Shown: positions 36,051-47,800, numbered from the stretch's first letter. The stretch is 64,000 bases of DNA from Epinephelus fuscoguttatus (GCF_011397635.1 NC_064754.1:28748543-28812542); one strand, 5' to 3'. A program made the numbers and translations. The notes: generated by a model not told the origin, from the sequence alone.

Positions 36051-37709
36051 TTAGTTTTCTCCGACAGGAGAGATGATCAGAGGTGCAGAGTTTCTATTAC
36101 CATAATGAGGACCAGGATAGAGGAATGGGAAGAGTTTCTCAGTGAAGGAGCAGCCAGTATATGTGTGGATAAGAGCTGCAGAATCTGTGTCATAAAAGGA
36201 GACCAGACCTTCATCATAATCCACAAACACTCCGACCTTCTGAGGATGAGACCTCAGAGAGAGAGTGACTGAAGGGCCAGCAGCAGCTTTGTACTCATTT
36301 CCATTTTTCAAACCTACAGTCCAGAAACCTTCTGCAGGGCCCAGTGTGATTTGGCCCTTCCTGTTGATAGACTCTTTGGCCACTCCAAAATACCATTCAG
36401 TCTTTCTTTTAACTTGAACCTCGTAGTAAAATTTTCCTGAAGAGAAATGCTGTTTTCCCAAAACACAGGCACTGAAAGAAAATCTCTCCGGATTGTCTGG
36501 AAGAATTTTCATTACCTTATCGTGGCGTACCTGTTTGCCATCATCAGAAAGGATGAGTTCAGCTTGTGCTGTATTAGGATCAAGAGTCACGTCCACTGCA
36601 TACTGCTGGACCCTCTTCAGCTCGGCTTCCAACACCTGCCTTATCTTTTTATTGAGTGCCTCCTCCAGCTGAGCTACAGCTCTCACCGCAGTCCCCTCAT
36701 ATGATGGATGGATACTGATCTCTGTCCAGTCCTTGGTGGGCGGTGGATGGTGGGTGTTTAGGGACTGGACACTCTGGAGAAGATGGAGGTGGTCTTCATG
36801 ATGTGACAACTGCTCCACCTCAGTGCTTCTCCTCATCAGCTCAGAGATTTCCTGTCCCAGCTCCTCGATGAAAGCTTCAGCCTGTTTCTGTGTCGCTCTG
36901 CGCTTCTCTTCTATAGTTTTGATGAGCTCATTCAGGTCTCTCTCAACAGACTCCTTCAGAGAAGTGAAGACCTGAACACCTTCCGCTTTCTCTTTGTCTG
37001 CGTCCTTCTCACTGAGCTCGACTGAGTTTTTGATCTCCTGAATTTTCTGTTGTCTCGTCTGGATCATCTGCTGAATTTCAGCCTCCAGCTTGGCCTTCTT
37101 TTCTTCATATTCCTCTTTCAGAGGAACAACGTCATGCATCTTGTGGTCTAACACAATGCAGAGGATGCAGACACCTGTCTGGTTGGTCTTACAGAACAGC
37201 TCCAGAGGCTTATCGTGCTTCGTACACATCCTGCCTTCCAGGTTCTGAACAGGGTCAATTAGCTGATGTCTTTTCAGACGTGAAGCTGTCAGATGAGGCT
37301 CCAGGTGAGTCTGACAGTAGGAGGCCAGACACACCAGGCAGGACTTCAGGGCTTTCAGTTTGGTTCCAGTGCAGACGTCACAGGGAACTTCTCCTGGTTT
37401 CGACTCTTCGACACTTTCAGCGCTCACTTGCTCTGAGCTGCTGCTGCTGCTGCTGGTTTTACTTTGAGCTGACTGTCTGAACTGAGCAACCATCTCAGAG
37501 ATGAAAGTGTTGACGTGCAGCTCAGGTCTGGTGGTGAAAACCTTTTTACACATCGGACACAGGCACTGGTCATTAGTGTTCCAGTGTGCATTGATGCAGT
37601 TTTTGCAGAAGTTGTGTCCACATGATGTGGTGACAGGATCAGTGAACACGTCCAGACAGATGGAGCACAGAAACTGATCTTCTGGCGGCAGATACTTTGC
37701 AGCAGCCAT
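36051..37709 (-). CDS. TRIM-family E3 ubiquitin ligase (RING, B-box, coiled coil, PRY-SPRY)
   Basis: Single-exon coding frame of 552 residues. The RING finger spans about 15-57 (CSICLDVF, SCGHNFC, CPMC). Two B-box-like zinc modules follow, at about 109-145 (PCDVCTGTKLKALKSCLVC) and about 163-200 (CTKHDKPLELFC, CILC, DHKMHD). A long coiled coil covers roughly 200-310 and the PRY-SPRY (B30.2) domain about 370-545 (VTLDPNTAQAELILSDD, GKFYYEVQV, WYFGVA). This is the arrangement of the large fish TRIM/finTRIM sets, which are cytosolic ubiquitin ligases often tied to antiviral defence. The start MAAAKYLPPEDQFLCSIC is typical. The gene is antisense to the flanking zinc-finger genes. Which TRIM it is cannot be told. 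Confidence 0.93.
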   Translation of the reverse strand: MAAAKYLPPEDQFLCSICLDVFTDPVTTSCGHNFCKNCINAHWNTNDQCLCPMCKKVFTTRPELHVNTFISEMVAQFRQSAQSKTSSSSSSSEQVSAESVEESKPGEVPCDVCTGTKLKALKSCLVCLASYCQTHLEPHLTASRLKRHQLIDPVQNLEGRMCTKHDKPLELFCKTNQTGVCILCIVLDHKMHDVVPLKEEYEEKKAKLEAEIQQMIQTRQQKIQEIKNSVELSEKDADKEKAEGVQVFTSLKESVERDLNELIKTIEEKRRATQKQAEAFIEELGQEISELMRRSTEVEQLSHHEDHLHLLQSVQSLNTHHPPPTKDWTEISIHPSYEGTAVRAVAQLEEALNKKIRQVLEAELKRVQQYAVDVTLDPNTAQAELILSDDGKQVRHDKVMKILPDNPERFSFSACVLGKQHFSSGKFYYEVQVKRKTEWYFGVAKESINRKGQITLGPAEGFWTVGLKNGNEYKAAAGPSVTLSLRSHPQKVGVFVDYDEGLVSFYDTDSAALIHTYTGCSFTEKLFPFLYPGPHYGNRNSAPLIISPVGEN

Positions 37710-39158
37710 ATCTACACAGGTAGTGTGACAGAAAAGAAAAACATTTTATTTAAAATACACATTTAATTATTTGTTTTAAAGGAAAGAAGTACGATTATGG
37801 TTTTTTTTTTTTAGTATAACACGATGTTTGTTAAAGTAGGCTGATCTTGAATAATAAGTGCTGTGAATTGCACCAAGCAACATTATGCAAGATTTGGTGC
37901 CCCTACAGATTCTGAGTGGTACCCCAATGTTGTGAATACATTACGCCTGCTGCATGGCAAACTGTTCAACCTGTCCTTACATAAGTTGAAGTGATTTCCG
38001 AACGCTAACAGGAAACCGACAACAGTGTGTACATCCCTGCTAATGTTATAATGTAAGATTGTGATGCAGGCTGTAACTTTATCAGTTTCATCCTTGTCTC
38101 ACAGAGTCTCATGGACAGCTGTGCACGTGCATTTGCTGACAAGCTGAACGATTTTGGAACCTGCAAATATTATGTCAGAAGCTTTAAAAAAAACAACGTA
38201 TATGCTTCATCACTCAACATCCTCTTGTATATTCCGAGCTAGTTTCTTTTTTTTTTTTTTTAATCCTAATTTCAAATCGTCGACATACATGGTGGCAAAA
38301 GAAAACATCAGAATCACACACATACAGATGAAGCACTGAAAAAACAAAATGAAAAGCAGCGCCAACTAACTGAGTTTGCTAGTGTCATAAAACGTTATGC
38401 TTTGGTGATCCAACCTGCTCAACACAGTTACTTACTGTATTGCAGGAACACACATTCAGGGTGCCGAGTGGGAATGACAGATGTGTACCATTGCAATGAT
38501 GTCAAAGCTGTTATTAAAACGTAAATTTCCAATTCTTTTTCTAAAGCTGTGCTCACTTGATGACAAACACTGTGTATTCCCTCTAGCTGATTCGCATTAC
38601 CAGCCTCCGAGTGGTTCAGGAAGCAGTACGTAGAAGGTGATAAGCAAACAGTGATAAAAGCAGGAAAGTAGGAGTGGAACAAAACTCTAAACCAGAGATT
38701 CAGTTAAAAGTTAGTCCTGAGAGCTGACAGAGAGGGGGACTGTTTAAAGTTATTAAAGTGGGCTACTGCATAATGGGCTAGTGCACAAACGGCCATAGTG
38801 GAACGTCCTGCCTGAGCAGAGCTGCAGTTTTATGTTAATCTTGGTTGTTTAAACTTAGGATGTCAGCTGTACTCACTGGTGTTTAGCAGCTGCTGTGTTG
38901 TTGACAAAGACCCGATTAACTTGGCCGTTTGGATTTTCTTTCAAAGGGAAACAGAGACTCCGACAAGCTTAAGTTTCATTTCTGGGGTGTGACACTGAGG
39001 CTCTCCTCTCTGATGTTGCTCTTCCTCTTACTGCAGCTTTGCTGGTTAGGTTTTGTTTCCCCTCTAACTCACATGGTTACTGGGAAGCACTACAATGTTC
39101 TTTGTGCTCTGTAACTTGACCATATAATCTAATAAATATGAGTCATCTGTTTATACAG
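37710..39158. other. 5' flank of TRIM gene and intergenic DNA
   Basis: The upstream part should hold a TRIM 5' untranslated exon and promoter, but no exon border is certain. No other gene is supported. Poly-T and poly-A tracts occur at 37801 and 38248. Confidence 0.4.
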
Positions 39159-39966
39159 GAAACAGACCCCAGCATCACCTTGGCAACCAAGAAAATCATG
39201 CTGCAGAGAACCACAGCCAGGTGAGCAATTACAACCTGTAGATGTTAAATCGAACTTATTTGCCTGGTCACATTCATTCAGTGTTGCTTTATATTTTCAA
39301 GACATCCACGTGGAGCTTTGGTCATCATACAGCATTCAACCTGTGGGACCAAAACCCAAATTCATCTCACTGGAGCGCAGCAGACGGCCACCAGGCTTAT
39401 GGTGCCCCAGCAGGAGCAAGTATTAATTTCAGTGCCCTGCACAGGGGCACAGCGGTAAGTGATACCCTGACCTCCCGGATGAAGTAGACAATAATAAACT
39501 GTCATGCTTGGCTTCACTTGTTACTGTGAGGAAGAGGCGCAATGAGGTGGAGGTTAATGTAAAACTGTCAGTAGGTAGTTGTGTAAATCCAGTAAAGCCT
39601 TAAAATAAGGCCTTAATAAATCTTTCAAAAGTCTTAAAAATGCCAAGATGAGGGAAGTAGGCTTTTATGAATATTTTTTTCCTAATGTTGCATTGTAAAA
39701 TCTAAAAATAATTGCCAACATCTATTTTTCTAAATAGTTCATTAATATCTCTCACATTAACGTTCTGCAGACCATGATAGCAGAACCAACAACACTCACT
39801 CAACAACACTATTTTGGCAATGTGTATGAGGCTCTGTCTATTTTATACAAATACTCTGGACAGATGATTCCCACCAGCCCCAGCATGGTGGGAATCAAGG
39901 CAGTGGGATCCCAAATGCAGAGTGAGAAACACAAAAATGCCAAGAAAACTCGCCAACAAACGGCAG
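39159..39966 (+). CDS. Three exon-like blocks of uncertain membership
   Basis: Blocks 39159-39220, 39302-39454 and 39771-39966 each have a good acceptor and donor. All three are open together in one phase series (1, 0, 0), giving peptides such as STWSFGHHTAFNLWDQNPNS and YEALSILYKYSGQMIPTSPS, and end in phase 1. The first two are also open in another frame starting at an ATG at 39139 (MSHLFIQETDPSITLAT, then ALVIIQHSTCGTKTQIHLTG), but that frame stops in the third block. The phase-1 end would join exon 41016 of ZNF gene 3 directly, but not exon 40643. They may be 5' exons of ZNF gene 3 or C-terminal exons of ZNF gene 2. No domain was recognised. Confidence 0.45.
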
Positions 39967-40105
39967 GTATTAATTCCCCAGTTCTTTTCTACCCTCATTT
40001 CCTCCACGCTTCCACCGCCATCTCTAATACGAGCACCAGGATCAGCAGCTTAGGCTGTAATATATATTTCTAATGTTTTGAGGCAGATTTGTTTTTGTAA
40101 GATGG

Positions 40106-40492
40106 TTTCTTCATTTGTTTTCCGTAACCGCTTATCCTGTTGAGGGTCACGAGGGGGCTGGAGCCTATCCCAGCTGACATTGGGCGAGAGGCAGGGTACA
40201 CCCTGGACAGGTCGCCAGACTATCACAGGGCTGACACATAGAGACAGACAACCATTCATACTCACATTCACACCTATGGACAATTTAGAGTCACCAATTA
40301 ACCTGCATGTCTTTGGACTGTGGGAGGAACCCAGAGAAAACCCACGCTGACACAGGGAGAACTAGAAACTCCACACAGAAGGGCTCCCCCACCTTGGGGT
40401 TTGAGCCCTCCATCCTGGATTCGAACCAGGAACCCTCTTGCCGTGAGGTGACAATGCTAACTACTGCGACATTGTGCCACCCAATTGGTATT
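40106..40492 (+). mobile_element. Teleost interspersed repeat (SINE-like) inserted in copy A
   Basis: Contains the widespread fish phrases GGAGCCTATCCCAGCTGACA, CAGGTCGCCAGACTATCACA, TTAGAGTCACCAATTAACC and CATGTCTTTGGACTGTGGGA. The sequences on both sides continue the alignment with copy B (TTTTTGTAAGATGGT before, TCATCT...GAATAATGG after), so it is an insertion into copy A. Exact class not assigned. Confidence 0.8.
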
Positions 40493-40642
40493 GAAGGTCA
40501 TCTTTATCAGTTGAGTGCCTGTTGAAATTAGCTGTAGAATAATGGTTCAATGATATGAGTCATACAATAATGTTCTTTTTAAATCATTCTGTTTTACAAA
40601 GAAATTATGATGGTGATGATTTCAAACCTCTCATGGTCACAG

Positions 40643-42244
40643 GGGCAGGAGCACTTTAAGCAGAGCTGTCCAGTGGAGCAGCCCTCCTGGCCTCCTGGGA
40701 CCTCCTCTGTATCGCCACCCTCTGAGCTCGGCCTCACCACACCCCTCCCACATAACATCACATCGAAGAAAATGCACCTGAGCGACACGGGTGCAGAAGT
40801 AAATCACCATGAAGAACACAGACCTGAAACACAGGAGCAGGATCACAGCACAGCACCTACAGGTGAGTCTAACTGAAGTGCTATTGTTTTTTGTGAACAC
40901 ATACAAGTCATACAGATTTGTAATCTTGATACGCAATACTCAAGAACCCTACAGAACTTTTAGAACATTTCATGTACACCAACTTTTTGTTATTATTATT
41001 ATTATTATTTTTTAGAAGAAACTTTAATACCACCAGAACCTGAACACGGCAGCTCCCATGAACAGACTCAGAGAAATCTGTCTGAGGGGCCTCGCAGACT
41101 CAAGAAGAAGTACAACTGTCTGACCTGTGGGAGAGTCTTCTTTCACAACACTGCTCTGCAGCGACACCTTGTGATTCATGCGGGGAAAAGACCTTTCAAG
41201 TGCTTCATCTGTGCGAGAGGATTCACCCAGAGCGGAAACCTCAAAACACACATGAAAGTGCACAGAGGTCAGAGGCAACAAGATGCTCCTTTGTCTTTCT
41301 TTGTGAGCTTGGTCATGTGTTTTCTTACTTGGAAGCAGACCATTAGCAGGCTAGTTACCTTAGCCGCACAAGGGACAGATGTTCACACAGTTTATTCAAG
41401 CAATAAATTTGGATATTGACTCCTTTCTCACAACAATGTCCTCTTGTGTGGAGCACTTTTTGCTGTGACAGGCTTAATAAAAATGACGATGTGACACTGT
41501 CTAAAGCTTAAAATTTGTGTGGATTTATTTGCCTATGCAAGCAAATCCAAGGATTTCAGTGATTTTATTTTTATGAGTTGATTTTGCAGTAAAAAAGTGA
41601 CTATGAATGTCTTTGTCTTTACAGGAGAGTTGCCAAATTGGACATTAGTTCGAGAGAGCCCCCCCAAAGAATCTCATGTAACAGTTCATGTGTGTGGAGA
41701 ATGTGGCATGGACTTCCCTCAGAAGCAACAGCTGGAAGAACACCGCCAGAGTCACAAAAAGCCTTACGCCTGCCCTGACTGTGGCAAGACCTTCAAAACG
41801 GAATACTATTTCAAAATACATAAGCGCATTCACTCAGGAGAGTCACCTTTCCTCTGTACAGAGTGCGGTAAGAGCTGTGTCACAGCAGATTCGCTTAAAA
41901 AACACGAGCTGACTCACACTGGAGAAAGGAATTTCCACTGTGATCAGTGTGGGAAGGCGTTTTCACAATCTTCCCACCTCAACGTGCACCTCAAGACTCA
42001 CACTGGAGAGCGACCGCACCTCTGCTCAATCTGTGGTAAAAGTTACTCCAAAGCGTGCGATCTGAAAGTTCACCTGCGAGTTCACACCGGAGAGAAACCG
42101 TATACTTGTGACAAATGCGGGAAGTGCTTCTATTACTCTCAAGGTTATCGAGCGCATCTGAAGATTCACGACAAGAAGCCAAAGCCTCAAACAAAACCAC
42201 TGGGGAGACCAAAACAACAGCTGTCAGTGGCACATAATCAATAA
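40643..42244 (+). CDS. ZNF gene 3: C2H2 zinc-finger protein (eight fingers)
   Basis: Exons 40643-40862 (leader), 41016-41267 and 41625-42244. The leader is open in phase 0 from its acceptor; the first internal ATG is at 40772 (MHLSDTGAEVNHHEEHR), giving 320 residues from there. The second exon has two fingers, ending GNLKTHMKVHRG before a gtcaga donor. The last exon has six fingers, the first with a shortened linker (SHKKPY), and ends with KPLGRPKQQLSVAHNQ. It is predicted to bind DNA in the nucleus. It is a tandem paralogue of ZNF gene 4; the two last exons are the same length and about 97 percent identical. The 5' end is uncertain, since exon blocks at 39159-39966 may or may not belong. Confidence 0.82.
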
Positions 42245-43088
42245 TGTCACCTGGGAGTGTACACTAGTCTGAGAGGATATAAAGAGGAAAAGTTAAAACA
42301 TAAAAACAGTATTGGTTTGCTGCTCTGTTACTGTGTGAAATCTTTAAGTGAATGAAGTGATAATTCAAGTAATATTATAGTAATCACATGCATATGGTAT
42401 GCAGTCTTTGCTACTAACTGTGATTCACCTAAAGATGAATAATAATTTGACTGTTTGAGTGTTTGGAAACGGATTTTCACTGCATTTTCTTCAAAAGAAC
42501 TGAGCTAAAATAAATAAATAAATAAAAGCTTGTACCTTGAAATATTTTACTTGTGACATCTAATAACTTCAGATGTTTGTTATTTTAACAGAACTTTTAT
42601 TTTTGTATCTGAAATCATAAATATAAGCTGCTATATGCATTGGATTATCACGACCATGCAGCAGGATAATGCTGTACTTCAATGTTGGGCATTTATTTTT
42701 GTATACAAATTATTGTTCTCAGTTTTTTCTGTCATGCTCCTCCTTGCCTCTCAATTTGGGAACCAATGACTTAATCTTTGAACATTAGCCATCATTCATA
42801 CATCACTGCTCAGCATCTTATCTGGCTCAGAGTCTGAGTAGCAAAGTTGGACAGATGATTTTTTTCCCTCAGACATGACCTCCAGTTTGTCCAAGAGGAC
42901 CCTGAGACATCCTCTAGTCTTACCTGTCCAACATGCCTGGAAAACCGTCAGCAGGAGGCATCTAGGATTATCAAGAAATAAAAAGGTTTGGAACTTTTCT
43001 GCTTGACTTGAAGGGTATGTTGTCAGTTTACCTTTTTTCCACCAAAGGATTGGCTTTAACTTCAACCGCAACAGAATATGTTCATTTA

Positions 43089-43126
<38 letters not shown>

Positions 43127-44100
43127 ATAATAATAGTAATAATATAGAAACACATTAAGTACTCTCTTCTTACTGATAAACATTCGGCGGGGGTGCAAGA
43201 AGTACTCAGATTTTTTAAGTAGAAATACTATGGTCTAAAGATTCCGTAATTACAAGTAAAAATCCTGAATTCAAAATGTTATTTAAGTAAAAGTATGGAA
43301 GTATTACAAGCTAAATGTACTTCATGTATCCAAAGTAAAAGTACTGACAATGCATAATGGCTCCTCTCAAAATGTTATGTTTCCACGGATTTTTTTTAAT
43401 CAATATCAACTCCTTCCAAACATTTTAATGTTGCAGTTCTTGCAAGTGGAGCCAATTTTAGATTATTTGTGTAGGTTAATAGTATAGAAGGTACTCTATT
43501 GTATTTAATATATATGTAAAAAAAAAAAAAAAAAAAAGTGTCAGATGTAGTGGAGTGAAAATAAATCAACAAAAGCACGTACTTTGAAAAATATGCCTAT
43601 TTTAGTCAGATTTGTTTTGTATCTTAATTCATACATATAAGCTGCTTTATACATTGAATCATCATGACCATGCAACAGGACAATGGTATACTTTATATAC
43701 TACCAGGTACATTAATAGTATCGCACTGCATTACATTATGTAAACACATCATATATTTTAATGTGAATAGTAATCATTAGTGTGGAATGAATTTAGTAGA
43801 GTAAAAAGTGCAATTTCCCTCTGAAATATGACATATATCATAAAGTAGCATAAAGTGCAAATATAGTACAAATATGTAAAAAGTGTACTTAAATACAGTA
43901 CCTGAGTAAATGTACGTTACACATGCATTAAGTATATGACTAACGTGAATATTATACACGTCATTCCCTTATATGTGTATGTTTTAGGTGAGCTATTGCT
44001 GACTATTTTTTGATAATACAATGATTATTTAATGTGATAAGCACGCGTGTTTGCGGAAAGCTGCAGTAAACGAGGATTTAAGAAGTTATATTAGTGGGGC
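42245..44100. other. 3' flank of ZNF gene 3 with dispersed repeats
   Basis: AATAAA signals lie at 42509-42526. A block at 42590-42680 recurs at about 43600-43690 (TATAAGCTGCT..., ACCATGCA(G/A)CAGGA), so copy A has an internal repeat about 1 kb apart. Stretches rich in AAGTAAAAGTAC words (43190-43360, 43850-43920) are a common fish repeat type. A (CTA)n microsatellite is at 43089-43128 and an A-tract at 43519. Confidence 0.5.
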
Positions 44101-44600
44101 TTTTATTTTGGTTTTAAAAGTACCGGAAGTTCCGACACTACTGTAAGTGGCTAGCAGCTAAAGCTAGAAAGGTTGTCATCAGCCCCAGACGCTTATTTAA
44201 TTTAACTCATCAGTCAGGTGGCATTTATTCGAATTGAATATAATGAGCACAAAAAAGACAGAGACGTAAAAACATTGCCAAGTCGTTTTAATAAACTTAA
44301 GTCGAGCGGCTAAGTTACTTTTTAGCCGATGGAAAAATCCATGCTGAGGTTGGTCATAATGTCTGTTGTCAGTTGTTAGCTAACGTTCGCTGAGTTAACG
44401 AGTGTTTAATAAGTGGAGGTTAAAACTGCTGCAGATTTAATGTGTTAGTTTTACGTTAGACAAGACTGTGAGTCTGTCGGGACCGTTATTTGTTATTGTT
44501 GATTAGCGGCTGTGTACGTATAGGAGCAACGGGTCTTGCTTGTTATTTGGCTTCCCAGCTGATGAAAAGACCAGTAGCTGGATATTAAAACACCAGGTAA
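44100..44600 (+). promoter_or_regulatory. Promoter-like block for ZNF gene 4 with untranslated exon
   Basis: Contains CCGGAAGTTCCG (an ETS-type core), GGCTAGCAGCTAAAGCTAG and several GTTAGC/AACG words. A donor at 44597 (CACCAGgtaaga) would end a non-coding first exon. About 400 bp is duplicated at 49380-49785 in front of ZNF gene 5. Confidence 0.5.
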
Positions 44601-44817
44601 GATAACATTACATTACATTTGTGCATGGAGCAATTAACAGTTACCTTGCTAGCTAAGTTAGCTAGCTAGCTGGTGTTGGTGACGTATATTGTGCGAGACG
44701 ATGTAGTTCACTGAGGTTTAGTACTATGATAGACTGTGTCTTCCTTGACTTGCAAAATTATCATTTAAATTGACAAATATGTGTAATTCATGGCAGAATG
44801 TTAAGGGGGTCCAAAAA

Positions 44818-47800
44818 ATGACGATGGATAAAGCGCCATTGCTAATTACACAGGTATGTCTGTCCGCAGCTCAACTGGCAAACTACTGGTCCATAGTGAT
44901 GGGCAAAGCAGTTCTTTAGATGTTACTGAATCACTAAAATCTGTTCATTAAAAAGATTCGTTCAAAAGATTCATTCACCGAATTGTTCAGTGCTTGGTGG
45001 GAGGACCCCTGACTGTGTGCTGTGTAGTCTGACTCACTGAACTGATACACGGCTATGCGATTCATGATTCAGTTCAGTTCACGGCTTCTGGGAGTGCTGT
45101 GGCAGTGTTGCTTTGACAAACACGATTGTCAAAGCAAACACGTTTATTAATCATGATATTTTAATTGTCCTTGCCGGGTAGGCTATTGTAAATGAACGCT
45201 GTTTAGAATGAGGGTTTTTTAACTGGTCTACTACAGTTTGGCATTGGCTAGGCAGTCCCTCCCTGCACCCTGGCTGCCTCGCAACTTGCGAGTGATTCAT
45301 CGTGCGCACGGACCGAATAGGCAGTTCCACTCCCGGCCTGCACGCTCGCTGCTGTGCTCAACTGAACTGAGAAATGAATGAATCAGTTCCGGAAGTGATT
45401 CAGTTCAGTACATTCACTCAACAGATTTGTTTTTTTAAACAATTTGTTCGCGAATGACACAACACTACTGGACCAAGCAACCAGATATTTTGTGTGCACA
45501 TTTATGACAATGTTCAAGGACGTGTCTTGGTTGCAGTGATGAACAATCTGACAAGTTGTAATCAATGTTGGAAATTATCATCAGCCAGCAGCCAAATGCT
45601 GGTAAAGTATGCAAGTAGCTGTCAGATGTGTTTTACTCACCTGCCCAAAAAAGTAAATAAACAAAAACCAAAAACCCCAATGGTAATCGACTGAGCGGCT
45701 GATAGATTTTGGAATGCACCAGCCATAGTGGCAGGTAGACAAAAAGTTTCCAACCCTGGTTATGATCCAGTTGCATAATCAAAATACAGTCCCCGTGTTT
45801 TGAGACAGATTTATTTTTGTAAGATGGTATCTGTTGTCATCTCAGTCTTTTGGGTGCCTTTTGGAATAAGCTGAAGAATAATGGTCTAATAATTAGAGTA
45901 ATACAGTCAAGTTCCTTATAAATCATTCAGTTTAACAAAGACATGGCAGCTGCATTTTAGTTTGGAAAACTGATTTTGTGCAAGCACCAAAACAATAAAA
46001 TGAAACTCTATAACTAGAGATGTGGTGATTATTTAAAACCTCTCATGATCACAGGGGCAGGAGCACTTTAAGCAGAGCTGTCCACTGGAGTATCACCACC
46101 CTCTGACCTCAGCCTCACCACACCCCTCCCACATAACATCACATCAAAGAAAATGCACCTGAGCGACACGGGTGCAGAGGTAAATCACCATGAAGAACAC
46201 AGACCTGAAACACAGGAGCAGGATCACAGCACAGCACCTACAGGTGAGTCTGACTGAAGTGCTATTATTTTTTGTGAACACCTACAAGTCATACAGATTT
46301 GTAACTGAAATAAGCAAGACGTTCAAGCTGTCAAGATTCTACCTCAAATTATGTTTGAGCTTGAAACTAAAATCTTTTTTAGGTTTTTTGTAGTTATTAA
46401 AGGAATCTACAGTCCACCAGGAAATTCACAGATAGTAAGCCCAGAACAACATGTCAGTATCATGTTGTGACATTTGTATAATAATTATGATAATAAAGAA
46501 ACAATATGGAATAAAGTCAAAGTACATGATTTTATTCCAAAACAGATAAAGTTTGTAGTGTAGTTTTATTTGAAAGGGGGCAGTAAAAAACAGTCACTGC
46601 CTAAAGCTCAACCAATTAATATTTTCATATTAACAGTGGATAGAATTACCTCATGTATGTAAAAGGTGTTGCTCATTCTGATGAACGTACACATGACTGC
46701 AGTAATATTCTCTACAGACCTTTTTAGCATCTTTTAGCTCATTGTACAAAGTATTTCTTTACTTATATTCCTCAGGTGTCCAGAAACATGACTCTGAATG
46801 AATGCTGGTGTTGCTCCGTGTCTGCTGGATGTGTAGACAAACTGTTTTCTAACAACTTTGTTCGCCATATCAGCTTGTGTCAATGTTGTGTTTACAGTTT
46901 ATTTCTGCTGTTCTGAGGTGACAAATCAGACCCACTACTACTTTTTTTTTCTTTAGAAGAAACTTTAGGACGACCAGAACCTGAACTCGGCAGCTCCCAT
47001 GAACAGCCTCAGGAAAAGCCATCTGAGGGTGCAAAACAATGCCAGCAGCCTCGCAAACTCAAGAAGTACGACTGTCCGACCTGTGGGAGAATTTTCTCTG
47101 ACAACACCGCGCTGAAACGACACCTTGTGATTCACGCGGGGAAAAGACCTTTTAAGTGCTTCATCTGTGGGAGAGGATTCACCCAGAGCGGAAACCTCAA
47201 AACACACATGAAAGTGCACAGAGGTCAGAGGCAACAAGATGCTCCTTTGTCTTTAATTAGATACACTTCTTTTTTTTTTTTAAATTAGATGCTTTTGGGA
47301 AGCTCCGCTCATGTGTTTTTCAGTTTAAGTCATTGTAAACTAATCTAAAATTGTATCTTTGTTATTTCTTTCCTTATCTATATGACGGATAAGCTTTGTC
47401 TATCTGATCTTGTGCTTCCACTGAAGTCTTCCCATGCTAAAAAGTGTTGTTTTGGGTTTATGTGTAGAAATAATAATTTATTCGTATTGTGGGACTTGAA
47501 TAGACTATGTCCTAAAGGCCCAGTCACACCAAAAAGTGGCACAGCATAATTCAGCCAAGTGCCTTTTAATAAATGTCTGGTTCTTGATCAGTAATGTGTC
47601 AAATGTTGACACAATCTCAATTAGTCAGTCAATTTTCTATGTCATATGTTCTCATAAAGGATAGACCTACAAGTCCAGTCAGAAGATAAATTTGCAGCAT
47701 TTACTTAATAAAAGTGACATTGCAACATGCTTTAAAAGCAAAAATGGTTTGTGGATTTACTTTGCTCGCATGAGAAAATCCACTGATTGCAGCTATTTCA

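Larger units (their letters stand above)
40073..44513 (+). repeat. Tandem duplication copy A (contains ZNF gene 3)
   Basis: This segment matches 45797-49782 in order: the leader exon, two-finger exon, six-finger exon, 3' flank, and a promoter-like block with CCGGAAGTTCCGACACTACT and AAGCTAGAAAGGTT. Non-coding parts are diverged with indels, while the exons are very similar. Copy A carries an extra interspersed repeat at about 40106-40492. Confidence 0.85.

Noticed and set aside
43089-43128. Regular CTA spacing that could suggest an array
   Set aside because: Simple microsatellite; no repeat-spacer pattern as in CRISPR.
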